The position numbers were made by a program, and so were the translations under genes. A stretch of DNA of 64,000 bases from Olleya namhaensis (GTDB lineage Bacteria; Bacteroidota; Bacteroidia; Flavobacteriales; Flavobacteriaceae): the NCBI RefSeq assembly GCF_900114005.1, contig NZ_FORM01000003.1, forward strand, positions 124,001 to 188,000, given 5' to 3'. Positions 15,847 through 24,311 of this stretch are shown here, in pieces. The notes beneath the pieces were generated by a model. The model worked only from the letters and a program-made list of their open reading frames with translations. It made no database searches and had not been told where the DNA came from. Numbering within the stretch: position 1 is the stretch's first letter; every line of letters starts with the position of its first letter.

Positions 15847-16995
15847 ATGGATACCATATTACAACACTACCAAAACACTCGAAATTACACTCAAACTATT
15901 TGTAATCCTCTAAAAATAGAAGATTACACACCACAATCTGCTGCTTTTGCAAGTCCGCCTAAATGGCATATTGCACATACCACATGGTTTTTTGAAGAAA
16001 TGATTTTGAAATCGTTTTATCCAAATTATATTGTTTTTGACAGTGAGTATTCGTTTTTATTTAATAGTTATTACAATAGCATAGGTAAACGTATAGAGCG
16101 TCATAACCGTGGTTTAATTACACGTCCAAGTATTGATGTGATTTTTAAATATCGTGCTTATGTGGATAAACATATGACTCAGCTTTTAGAAACAGCAGCG
16201 GATCCAGAAGTTGTAAAATTGACTGTTTTAGGCATAAATCATGAGCAACAACATCAAGAGTTATTGCTTACCGACTTAAAATACACGTTTTCTTTAAATC
16301 CAATTAATCCAAAATATACAGACCATAATTTGATTGAAGCCACCAATACAGAATCCGGTTGGTTATCAATACAAGAGGGTGTTTACAGTATTGGACATAA
16401 CACAGATTCGTTTTCTTTTGATAATGAGCTAGGTTTACATAAAGTCTACCTTCAGCCCTACAGTATTAGTAAAGCCTTAGTAACTAATAAAGAATATATT
16501 GAGTTTATTGAAGCCAAAGGCTATCAAACCGCTAATTATTGGCTAGACGAAGGTTGGTATTGGATTAATCACAACGCAATTGACAAACCCTTATATTGGG
16601 TTAAGATAGACGCAACTTGGCACCATTATACACTGTCTGGTTTAAAACCAGTTAATCCGGATGCCATTTTAACGCACATATCTTATTATGAGGCTGCCGC
16701 ATTTGCTTTTTGGAAAGGTATGCGCTTACCAACAGAGTTTGAATGGGAAATAGCCTCTGAAAACTTAAATTGGGGACAGCGTTGGGAATGGACCAATTCC
16801 GCTTACTTACCTTATCCTAATTTTGAAATAGCAAAAGGTGCTGTTGGCGAGTATAATGGTAAATTTATGATTAACCAAATGGTGCTTCGTGGGGCATCTT
16901 CTGCTACATCCAAAAACCACAGCAGACCAACTTACAGAAACTTTTTTCCTCCACAAACTAAATGGCAATTTTCAGGCATTAGACTAGCTAAATAA
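15847..16995 (+). CDS. egtB: EgtB-like sulfoxide synthase (ergothioneine biosynthesis)
   Basis: A 382-residue non-heme iron enzyme that joins a cysteine or gamma-glutamylcysteine sulfur to hercynine. The N-terminal DinB-like domain carries the iron ligands: His44 in WHIAHTTWF and the pair His132/His136 in NHEQQHQELL, the three-His arrangement of EgtB. The C-terminal formylglycine-generating-enzyme-like domain (about 170-382) shows GMRLPTEFEWE, RWEWTNSAYLPYP and the SGIRLAK end. It is the first gene of a tight operon with egtD, 2 nt apart. The thiol donor cannot be told from sequence; no egtA or egtC is nearby. Confidence 0.9.
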   Translation: MDTILQHYQNTRNYTQTICNPLKIEDYTPQSAAFASPPKWHIAHTTWFFEEMILKSFYPNYIVFDSEYSFLFNSYYNSIGKRIERHNRGLITRPSIDVIFKYRAYVDKHMTQLLETAADPEVVKLTVLGINHEQQHQELLLTDLKYTFSLNPINPKYTDHNLIEATNTESGWLSIQEGVYSIGHNTDSFSFDNELGLHKVYLQPYSISKALVTNKEYIEFIEAKGYQTANYWLDEGWYWINHNAIDKPLYWVKIDATWHHYTLSGLKPVNPDAILTHISYYEAAAFAFWKGMRLPTEFEWEIASENLNWGQRWEWTNSAYLPYPNFEIAKGAVGEYNGKFMINQMVLRGASSATSKNHSRPTYRNFFPPQTKWQFSGIRLAK

Positions 16996-16997
16996 AT

Positions 16998-17945
16998 ATG
17001 AATAACAATTTTTTAAACGACGTAGATAAAGGTCTAAGTAGCACACCCAAATACCTTTTATCCAAATATTTTTATGATAAAAAAGGAGATGCTTTATTTG
17101 TAGATATTATGAATATGCCCGAGTATTATTTGACTAGAGCTGAATTTGATATCTTTAAAAATCAAACCCAAAATATCATTAAAGCGCTACAACTTAATAA
17201 AAATACTTTTTTTGAATTGATAGAACTTGGAGCTGGAGACGGAACCAAAACAAAAGAACTATTAAAAGTTTTAGATACTGAAAATTACGATTTTAATTAT
17301 GTGCCAATAGATATTTCTCAAAATGCCTTAGACCAATTAAAGCAAAGTGTAAACAAAGAATTACCTAACGTTAAAACAACCACCAAACAAGGTGATTATT
17401 TTAATGTTTTGGCATCATTAAAACAATCTAATCATCCTAAAATAATTTTATTTTTAGGTTCAAATCTTGGTAATTTAAGTGATGTACAAGCGGAAGATTT
17501 TCTTTCTAAATTATCAGATTCATTAAGACCAAATGATAAAGTTTTATTAGGTTTAGACCTTATTAAATCTAGAGACATTGTACTACCTGCTTATAATGAT
17601 AGTCAAGGAATAACCAAACGTTTCAACTTAAACTTATTAGATAGAATTAATAACGAATTAGGTGCAGATTTTGACACGAACACCTTTATACACCAACCAG
17701 AATACACAGAAGAAGAAGGTATAGCCAGAAGTTATATAGTAAGCACAACAAATCAAAATGTTACGGTTAAAAGCTTAAATAAAACATTCCATTTTATGGA
17801 AGGAGAACGCGTACATACAGAGACCTCTAGAAAATATAATGATACCATTTTAAACTCTTATTTAAAGAATACATCATTACAAGTTATTGACAAATTAATG
17901 GATAGTAATACTTATTTCGCAGATTATATATTGGATAAAAAATGA
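16998..17945 (+). CDS. egtD: L-histidine N-alpha-methyltransferase EgtD
   Basis: A 315-residue SAM methyltransferase that trimethylates histidine to hercynine. It shows the family motifs EYYLTRAE (42-49), the SAM-binding IELGAGDGTKTKELL (about 74-88), YVPIDIS, and LFLGSNLGNLS, plus a C-terminal MEGERVHTETSRKY that forms part of the histidine pocket. Length and motif order fit EgtD (DUF2260/Methyltransf_33). It starts 2 nt after egtB and overlaps the racemase-like gene by ATGA. Confidence 0.92.
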   Translation: MNNNFLNDVDKGLSSTPKYLLSKYFYDKKGDALFVDIMNMPEYYLTRAEFDIFKNQTQNIIKALQLNKNTFFELIELGAGDGTKTKELLKVLDTENYDFNYVPIDISQNALDQLKQSVNKELPNVKTTTKQGDYFNVLASLKQSNHPKIILFLGSNLGNLSDVQAEDFLSKLSDSLRPNDKVLLGLDLIKSRDIVLPAYNDSQGITKRFNLNLLDRINNELGADFDTNTFIHQPEYTEEEGIARSYIVSTTNQNVTVKSLNKTFHFMEGERVHTETSRKYNDTILNSYLKNTSLQVIDKLMDSNTYFADYILDKK

Positions 17946-18619
17946 TTAAAAAACAATCAGAAGTATTAGGAATATTAGGGCTTGGAAGCCGAAGTACTTT
18001 GTTTTATTTAGAACAATTGAACACACAATTCCACACCCTAAAAGGCGATTATCATACCTTCCCTTCTATTACACATACTGTAGATTTTAATACTATAAAT
18101 CCGTATTTACCAAATCAATTCAATACACTTAAACCCGTTGTTAAACAACAAATAACATCACTTTTTAAGGACAATGTACATAGCTGTATTGTACCTAATA
18201 TTACTTTACATGAAACTATAGATCAATTACAATTTGACAAGCCTATACTTCATCCTATAACGTTAAGCACAGAACACCTAAAAGCTCAAAATATAAGTAA
18301 CGTGATCGTTTTTGGCTCTTTATACACAATGAGCTCGGATTATATTACTAATCAATTACGTTCAGAAAATATTACGGTAACATTGCCATCTAAATCTGAT
18401 CAAATTACAATTGATAACTGTCGTAAAAAATTATATAATTATTCTGAAACTAATACCGATTTTGAAGAGTACAAAGCACTTATGGAAAAATACAGTAAAA
18501 ACAGTATTGTATTGGTTGCCTGCACGGAGCTATCGATATGGTCCACTAAATTTAAAAAGGATACGCTAGTAGACATGGCTTTATTACAAATTAAGGCAGG
18601 TATAGAATTGTCCGTTTAA
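17942..18619 (+). CDS. Aspartate/glutamate racemase-like protein lacking the first catalytic Cys
   Basis: A 225-residue protein of the Asp/Glu racemase fold. The N-terminal GILGLGSRSTLFYLEQL and the C-terminal VACTELSIW (Cys194) are present. Where active racemases have a PCNT-type motif, this protein reads IVPNITLH (84-90 region): the first catalytic Cys is replaced by Asn86, though Thr88 and His90 remain. Two-base racemisation is therefore doubtful. It may be a one-base isomerase, lyase or binding protein. It overlaps egtD by 4 nt, and its stop overlaps the convergent trhA stop by 4 nt. Its place in the egt operon suggests a linked role. Confidence 0.8.
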   Translation: MIKKQSEVLGILGLGSRSTLFYLEQLNTQFHTLKGDYHTFPSITHTVDFNTINPYLPNQFNTLKPVVKQQITSLFKDNVHSCIVPNITLHETIDQLQFDKPILHPITLSTEHLKAQNISNVIVFGSLYTMSSDYITNQLRSENITVTLPSKSDQITIDNCRKKLYNYSETNTDFEEYKALMEKYSKNSIVLVACTELSIWSTKFKKDTLVDMALLQIKAGIELSV

Positions 18620-19242
18620 ATCACGTAAAGTAAAATCATAAAAAAATGGCAAATGGCACCTCCTAAAACAAATAAATGCCAAATAACATGATTGTATGGT
18701 ATTTTCTCGATAGCATAAAATACAATACCGACAGTATAAGACAAGCCTCCTGCCATAAGTAATACAATACCGTTAGGCTCCAAAATATTTGATAGCGTTG
18801 CAAAATCAAACACTATTAACCAGCCCATAACTAAATACAATAGTGTGGAAAAAAAGTTGAATCTCCCTGTGAAAAACAGTTTTAAAACAACACCAAAAGC
18901 AGCAATTGCCCAGACGGTATAAAATAATGTCCAACCTAAACTTTGCTCTAAAGTAATAAGTAAAACTGGCGTATATGTTCCCGCAATTAGCAGATAAATA
19001 CTAACGTGATCTACAATTCTAAAATAGTGTTTCTTTTTTTCTTCAGTAATAATATGATATAGTGTTGACGCTGTAAATAAAATGATTATTGATAAACCGT
19101 ATACCACAACACTAAACAAACTGTATTCTGTTTTTTTAGTTTCAAAAACCATCAATAGCACTAGTGCTACAATACCAAAAACAGCACCTATACCGTGTGT
19201 TAATGCATTTAGTTTTTCTTCAAAAGGGGTTTGCTTACGCAT
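18616..19242 (-). CDS. trhA: Hemolysin III / TrhA-type membrane protein
   Basis: A 208-residue inner-membrane protein with seven helices, PAQR superfamily. Conserved features are the N-terminal EEKLNALTHGIGA, the STLYHI motif, DHVSIYLLIAGTYTP and the C-terminal VIWHLFVLGGAICHFF with metal-site His residues. The TrhA family is linked to membrane fluidity or lipid homeostasis in bacteria; hemolysis is not implied. It shares one base with the stop of the DUF4294 gene (TAATG), so the two are translationally coupled. Confidence 0.9.
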   Translation of the reverse strand: MRKQTPFEEKLNALTHGIGAVFGIVALVLLMVFETKKTEYSLFSVVVYGLSIIILFTASTLYHIITEEKKKHYFRIVDHVSIYLLIAGTYTPVLLITLEQSLGWTLFYTVWAIAAFGVVLKLFFTGRFNFFSTLLYLVMGWLIVFDFATLSNILEPNGIVLLMAGGLSYTVGIVFYAIEKIPYNHVIWHLFVLGGAICHFFMILLYVI

Positions 19243-19928
19243 TAGTTATTATTAGATTTATCTGTTGTTTCCCATTTATTGGATAACTTATAGTATTCAA
19301 AATTTAAAGGCGATTTTACCAATTTAAGTATTCCTCTTTGCCAGGCTCTAACCAAAATATCTTCGATTAAATAATCTTCCTCTACGTTTTCAGGGTCATA
19401 CTCACGTTTTAAAGAAATATTAAATAAGTACGCCGTACTATTATACCAAAAGGCACGCCATCCATTACGTAACTCTTTTATCAAGTTAAAGGCTGTATCT
19501 CCGGTTTGTCTATGTATTAATTTAACTAAAATTTGACCCTCCGTTTTAGTTAACTTTTTTAACTCTTCAGAAAACTCTTCTTCTATATATTTTTGGACTT
19601 TTTTAGCGTACTTCTTTTTCTCGCGTTTTTTAGTCAACGTTTTCAATTTAGTATTTAATGCGTTTAAACGGTCTGCTGCCAACTTAGCATATGGATACAC
19701 TTTTATTGTTTTTCGTCTTAAAATATAATAACGTCTTCTGTCTGCTTTATCTTTAAAACTTAGCTTATCCAAAAGCATAACTTCATCTAAATAAATAGAA
19801 GTATGTGGGATAGAATCTCCAGCAATAATAATGTACTCTACCTCTGTGGAATCTTTTACAACCTCATTAACTTCCTGTGCAAAAAGTCCAAAAGGGAGAC
19901 ATAAAAAAAGGCAAATAATATACTTCAT
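19242..19928 (-). CDS. DUF4294 domain-containing secreted protein
   Basis: A 228-residue protein with a signal peptide (MKYIICLFLCLPFGLFAQ). The mature part includes RRRYYILRRKTIKVYPYAK, a basic coiled-coil-like stretch (KKREKKKYAKKVQKY) and GWRAFWYNSTAYLF, which fit DUF4294, a Bacteroidota family of unknown function. It is probably periplasmic. It lies directly ahead of trhA and shares a base with its start codon. Confidence 0.85.
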   Translation of the reverse strand: MKYIICLFLCLPFGLFAQEVNEVVKDSTEVEYIIIAGDSIPHTSIYLDEVMLLDKLSFKDKADRRRYYILRRKTIKVYPYAKLAADRLNALNTKLKTLTKKREKKKYAKKVQKYIEEEFSEELKKLTKTEGQILVKLIHRQTGDTAFNLIKELRNGWRAFWYNSTAYLFNISLKREYDPENVEEDYLIEDILVRAWQRGILKLVKSPLNFEYYKLSNKWETTDKSNNN

Positions 19929-20049
19929 AGTGACTTAACTGCTAAAACTATTCCAAAATAGAACATTTTATTGCACAAAATTAATAATTAACGTCTTGCT
20001 AACGATTAAAAAGTGTGAATATTCTTATTTTAGACAAAAATTAAATCAA

Positions 20050-21138
20050 ATGGCAACAAAAAGCATACTTAATAAAAAGTCAATGGACTTTTTAGAAACA
20101 TATTTAAATAATGCGTCTCCAACAGGATACGAATGGGATGGTCAAAAAATATGGATGGATTACCTTAAACCATATGTAGATGAGTTTTTTACTGACACCT
20201 ACGGAACAGCTGTTGGGGTTATTAATCCTGATGCTAAATTTAAAGTTGTAATTGAAGGTCATGCAGACGAAATCTCATGGTACGTAAACTATATTTCTGA
20301 TAACGGATTAATTTATGTGGTAAGAAATGGTGGTAGTGATCATCAAATTGCACCTAGTAAAATAGTTAATATACATACTAAAAACGGTATTGTAAAAGGT
20401 GTCTTTGGATGGCCAGCAATACACACACGTAATAAAGCTAAAGAAGAAGCACCAAAGCCTAATAACATTACTATTGATGTTGGTGCTAAAGACAAAGAAG
20501 AAGTTGAAAAAATGGGTGTGCACGTGGGATGTGTCATTACTTATCCAGATGAGTTTCATATTTTAAACGGAGACAAATTTGTTTGTCGTGCTTTAGATAA
20601 CCGTATGGGTGGTTTTATGATTGCTGAAGTAGCACGTTTGCTTAAAGAAAATAAGAAAACATTACCATTTGGACTTTACATAACCAACTCGGTTCAAGAA
20701 GAAATTGGTTTACGTGGTGCACAAATGATTGCGGAAACAATCAAACCAAACGTAGCAATAGTTACAGATGTAACGCATGATACTACTACTCCAATGATTG
20801 ACATGAAAGTACAAGGTCATGTCGAAATTGGTAAAGGTCCTGTAGTTGCCTATGCGCCTGCTGTACAACAAAAATTACGTGATTTAATTACGGATACTGC
20901 AGATGATAATAAAATACCGTTTCAACGTGCTGCTTTAAGTAGAGCAACAGGAACTGATACTGATGCATTTGCATACAGTAATGGTGGTGTTGCATCGGCA
21001 TTAATCTCTTTACCATTACGCTACATGCACACGACTGTAGAAATGGTACACCAAGATGATGTAGAAAACGTTATTAAATTAATTTATGAAACATTACTTA
21101 AAATTGAAGATGGTGAAACATTTTCTTATTTTAAATAA
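20050..21138 (+). CDS. M42 family metallopeptidase
   Basis: A 362-residue zinc/cobalt-dependent aminopeptidase or glutamyl aminopeptidase-like enzyme. Metal and catalytic motifs are GHADEIS (first His), CRALDNRMGG (bridging Asp), SVQEEIGLRGA (catalytic and metal Glu), VTDVTHDT and the C-terminal His in RYMHTTVEM. There is no signal peptide, so it should be cytoplasmic peptide turnover. The frame is open back to a TTG at 19996, but MATKSILNKKSM from the ATG at 20050 is the family-like start. A terminator follows. Confidence 0.9.
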   Translation: MATKSILNKKSMDFLETYLNNASPTGYEWDGQKIWMDYLKPYVDEFFTDTYGTAVGVINPDAKFKVVIEGHADEISWYVNYISDNGLIYVVRNGGSDHQIAPSKIVNIHTKNGIVKGVFGWPAIHTRNKAKEEAPKPNNITIDVGAKDKEEVEKMGVHVGCVITYPDEFHILNGDKFVCRALDNRMGGFMIAEVARLLKENKKTLPFGLYITNSVQEEIGLRGAQMIAETIKPNVAIVTDVTHDTTTPMIDMKVQGHVEIGKGPVVAYAPAVQQKLRDLITDTADDNKIPFQRAALSRATGTDTDAFAYSNGGVASALISLPLRYMHTTVEMVHQDDVENVIKLIYETLLKIEDGETFSYFK

Positions 21139-21178
21139 TCAGTTTTGATCATTTAAATACAAATAACATAAAACAATT

Positions 21179-21204
21179 AAAGCCTCTTTTTGAGGCTTTT
21201 TTTT
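21179..21204 (+). terminator. Intrinsic terminator
   Basis: Stem AGCCTC/GAGGCT (21181-21186, 21192-21197) with flanking A/T pairs and a T-run, after the M42 peptidase gene. Confidence 0.85.
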
Positions 21205-21215
21205 ATCTTTATACT

Positions 21216-22382
21216 ATGCATTTAAAACAACAAAAACACTTATTTGATTTACCAGAAGACGTCACGTATTTAAATATCGCGTCGCAATCGCCTGCATTTA
21301 ACACGATGCATCAAGCCGGATTAGATGGATTACTACAAAAAAGAAGGCCTTACTTAATAACGGGCTCTGATTATTTTGAACCCGTTAAACAACTTAAATC
21401 CTTATTTGCACAACTTATTGATGAAGACAATTATAACCGTATTGCTTTAATTCCGTCAGCATCCTATGGTATTGCAACAGTGACAAATAATATTGTTTTA
21501 AAACCAACCGACGAAATTTTGATTATTGACGAGCAGTTTCCTAGTAATTACTATTCCTGGAAAAGATTAGCAGATCAATATCAAGCAACTATTAGAGTTG
21601 TAAAAGCACCTTTAGATGAAGAAAACATTGGTCAACAATGGAATTTAGATATCATAAAAGCTATAAATACTAATACCGCTGTGGTAGCCATGGGACATAT
21701 CCATTGGTCTAACGGAACGTTATTCGATTTAAAAAAAATACGAGAAAAATCTAAACAACACGAAGCCTTATTAATTATTGACGGTAGCCAGAGTATTGGC
21801 GCTTTACCATTCTCTGTTAAAGAGTTACAACCCGATGCATTGATTTGTGCAGGCTACAAATGGTTATTTGGTCCGTATGGTTGTGGTTATGCTTATTTTA
21901 GTGAAACGTTTGATAACGGAATTCCGCTTGAAGAAAATTGGACTAATCGCTTAGATAGCGACAACTTTTCAGGCTTAACAAACTACCAAGAACAATATAA
22001 ACCATTAGCCAATCGCTATTCTGCAGGAGAAAGTGCCAGCTTTTTAAACGTAAAAATGCAAATCGCAGCACTACAGCAAGTTTTAGAATGGACACCTGAA
22101 GCCATCCAACACTATTGTAAAACAATAACACAAAAAGCTGTTCAAGAATTAAGAGCATTAGGATTTCAGATTGAAGATGATGATTTTAGAACGCATCATT
22201 TATTCGGCATTAAATTACCAGAAAACATAACGCCAGAACGTGTAAAACAAACATTGGCTAATCATAATATTTATGTTTCCTTCCGGGGAAACTACATTAG
22301 ATTGTCTAGTCATGTTTTTAATACAACTGAAGATTTTAAAACATTAATCGCTTGCTTTTCAGCTTTAATTAAAACAACTTAA
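21216..22382 (+). CDS. Class V aminotransferase-fold PLP enzyme (possible EgtE-like C-S lyase)
   Basis: A 388-residue class V PLP enzyme. It has TYLNIASQSPAFN near the N-terminus, IPSASYGIATV for phosphate binding, IIDGSQSIGALPF with the cofactor Asp, and the Schiff-base Lys in CAGYKWLFGPYG. It has no desulfurase catalytic-Cys loop, so it is not a NifS enzyme. The family includes kynureninase-like, isopenicillin-epimerase-like and ergothioneine EgtE lyases. The egt operon ends 2.6 kb upstream without an EgtE, so that role is a candidate. A TATCTTTA box (21204-21211) sits 4 nt before the ATG. The Nudix gene follows after 1 nt. Confidence 0.82.
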   Translation: MHLKQQKHLFDLPEDVTYLNIASQSPAFNTMHQAGLDGLLQKRRPYLITGSDYFEPVKQLKSLFAQLIDEDNYNRIALIPSASYGIATVTNNIVLKPTDEILIIDEQFPSNYYSWKRLADQYQATIRVVKAPLDEENIGQQWNLDIIKAINTNTAVVAMGHIHWSNGTLFDLKKIREKSKQHEALLIIDGSQSIGALPFSVKELQPDALICAGYKWLFGPYGCGYAYFSETFDNGIPLEENWTNRLDSDNFSGLTNYQEQYKPLANRYSAGESASFLNVKMQIAALQQVLEWTPEAIQHYCKTITQKAVQELRALGFQIEDDDFRTHHLFGIKLPENITPERVKQTLANHNIYVSFRGNYIRLSSHVFNTTEDFKTLIACFSALIKTT

Positions 22383-22383
22383 C

Positions 22384-22935
22384 ATGGACGAAACAATTGA
22401 TATTGTTGACAAAAATGGACTTCCAACTGGAGAGACCGCTTTAAAATCTGTCATTCATACTAAAGGTTATTTACATAATACCGCACACATTTGGTTTTAT
22501 ACTGATGAGGGTCAAATATTACTCGCACAACGTGCAGCATCAAAATCAATCTATCCATTACTTTGGGATGTATCTGTTGCTGGGCACATTGATGCAGGAG
22601 AATCTATCGAGAATGGGGCCATAAGAGAAATTAAGGAAGAAATTGGTTTAAAAATAAAACAGACTGATTTAGAAAAAATTGGTGTTTTTGAGTGCTTTCA
22701 AAGCTATCCAAATGGGATAAAGGACAACGAGTTTCATAATACTTACATTGTTCCGTTACACCTCCCTATTGTGTCTCTAATACCTCAAGAGGAAGAGGTC
22801 AACGCTTTAAAACTAGTTAGTATGTACGATTTTTTAGATCTTTTAGAAAATAGTAAAACTAATGGGCATTTTGTAGCAAGTAATTACGACTATTACATAA
22901 AAGTCTCAGAAGCTATTTTAAATAGAATAACTTAA
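22384..22935 (+). CDS. Nudix hydrolase (IPP isomerase-like/YfcD type)
   Basis: A 183-residue Nudix protein. The Nudix box is complete: it starts at GHIDAGE (about 67-73), continues through REIKEE and ends IGL, giving the GX5EX7REUXEEXGU pattern. The N-terminus (DIVDKNGLPTGETALKSVIH) and HIWFYTDEGQILLAQRA fit the YfcD/IPP-isomerase-like subgroup, which hydrolyses nucleotide-linked pyrophosphates. It follows the class V PLP gene after 1 nt and is followed by a terminator. The substrate is unknown. Confidence 0.9.
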   Translation: MDETIDIVDKNGLPTGETALKSVIHTKGYLHNTAHIWFYTDEGQILLAQRAASKSIYPLLWDVSVAGHIDAGESIENGAIREIKEEIGLKIKQTDLEKIGVFECFQSYPNGIKDNEFHNTYIVPLHLPIVSLIPQEEEVNALKLVSMYDFLDLLENSKTNGHFVASNYDYYIKVSEAILNRIT

Positions 22936-22966
22936 ATAATACTATTTAAAAATAGTACCTAAAAGC

Positions 22967-22998
22967 AAAAACCTCAACTTTTACAAGTTGAGGTTTTT
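22967..22998 (+). terminator. Intrinsic terminator
   Basis: Stem AACCTCAACTT/AAGTTGAGGTT (22970-22980, 22985-22995) with T-run, after the Nudix gene. Confidence 0.85.
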
Positions 22999-23247
22999 AT
23001 ATGCCATCCATAATAAAATAACAAGTCCCTTTAGATTAATAGCTTCCCTATCTACTGTTATTTTTTACACCATGAATATTTAGAAAAAATCAGTTAATTT
23101 GGTTAAATTTATCTGTTCCCTATCTTTCCTACAGCAAACTTACTTATCAAACAGACAAAATGTGTCCGTTTTAAATTTAGTTTAGAAATTATAAAAAAAA
23201 CATTAAAAACCACAGATACCTCAGAAAACAATAAGACCCGTTTTTAA
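22999..23247. other. Intergenic region between convergent Nudix and WYL genes
   Basis: No gene, hairpin or promoter is seen beyond the terminator; AT-rich sequence only. Confidence 0.5.
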
Positions 23248-24225
23248 TTAATAATAGTTTATCATATATTCCAAATGCTTCTTAACATAAGACTTGACGT
23301 GCGCAGGGCTAACCACTTTAACCCAAAGATTATACTTTAAAATCTCCATTAAAAACTCGTAGTTAGGTTCAATATAAATCCTTATTTCTCCCCAAATATT
23401 AGCGTTTTTGTAGTCTAATGACTCTGTTTCAGCTGCTTTAGGACGTTTTACTATCTCTTGAGAATGATGCAAAGGATTACTCTCTAAATATTTAAAATGA
23501 TGATTAGCTACTTGGATATATATCCATTCTGCTTTTATATCTGTTTTTAAAATACCAATAGCATTTTTAAAATACTGTTTAGGATTAAAACTTATAGGGT
23601 TTTTAACCTGATGGTTGGTTATATTTAAAGACTTAATTCTATCATCTAAACAAAAGGCATAAATACCATATTTGTCATTATGTGCAATTAAATACCAAGC
23701 CTTATTAATCTCTTTAATATGCAATGGTTGAAAAAAACCTGTAATGGTTTCAAAACCATTATCATCATACCAACCATGATAAGTAATTTCCACTAAAACC
23801 TGCAATTCAATAGCTTGTATTAAAGGGACTAAATCTATATAGGCACTTAAAGAACTTCGAGCAGTCGTAACATGATCTTTCCAAGAATGGGCATGATGAT
23901 GTAAAAGATAAAGTTCTGTTTTTTCATAAACTTCCTTTAAACCATCAGTCATTTCATAGCCTTCTAAAAAATAGCCATAATTACGTTTGTGTAAAATTAT
24001 AGTTTGAAAATAGGATTTTATTTTCTCTAAATCACGCTTAATCGTTTTTTGAGAAAACTGATTGAGTTTATCATATAGCGGATCATCAATATTATTTACA
24101 CGTAATTGGTCTAACGCATTTTGTAAATCTTCTAACGGGACATAGCCATTTTTTTCAATTCCATAAACCTTAGGATTTGAAATAACACGTAAAATATAAT
24201 AGCGTCTTAAAAACTCTGGTGTCAT
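23248..24225 (-). CDS. WYL domain-containing transcriptional regulator
   Basis: A 325-residue regulator. The N-terminus (about 1-75) is a winged-helix/HTH region with FSQKTIKRDLEKIKSYF as the recognition helix. The central and C-terminal part is the WYL domain, with TGFFQPLHIKEINKAWYLIAHN and LDDRIKSLNIT. WYL proteins often sense nucleotides or nucleic acids and control defence or stress genes. No defence genes flank it here. The flippase gene is divergent from it, so it may regulate itself or that neighbour. Confidence 0.88.
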   Translation of the reverse strand: MTPEFLRRYYILRVISNPKVYGIEKNGYVPLEDLQNALDQLRVNNIDDPLYDKLNQFSQKTIKRDLEKIKSYFQTIILHKRNYGYFLEGYEMTDGLKEVYEKTELYLLHHHAHSWKDHVTTARSSLSAYIDLVPLIQAIELQVLVEITYHGWYDDNGFETITGFFQPLHIKEINKAWYLIAHNDKYGIYAFCLDDRIKSLNITNHQVKNPISFNPKQYFKNAIGILKTDIKAEWIYIQVANHHFKYLESNPLHHSQEIVKRPKAAETESLDYKNANIWGEIRIYIEPNYEFLMEILKYNLWVKVVSPAHVKSYVKKHLEYMINYY

Positions 24226-24286
24226 ATTAAAATAATGAAAACGAAAGTAATACTAATCTATCAAACAGCTAATGGAAACCGTTTTA

Positions 24287-24294
24287 TATATTTG
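24287..24294 (+). promoter_or_regulatory. -7 promoter element (TATATTTG) for the flippase gene
   Basis: Plus-strand TATATTTG 17 nt before the ATG at 24312. Confidence 0.5.
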
Positions 24295-24311
24295 AAAATT
24301 ATAGACAATTC

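Noticed and set aside
18616-19242. Hemolysin (virulence) reading of the hemolysin III family gene
   Set aside because: The PAQR-type TrhA family is linked to membrane homeostasis; toxin activity is not supported by the sequence.
23248-24225. WYL gene as a sign of a defence island
   Set aside because: The neighbouring genes (Nudix, flippase, PrsW) are not known defence genes; no nuclease, helicase or restriction module is near it.
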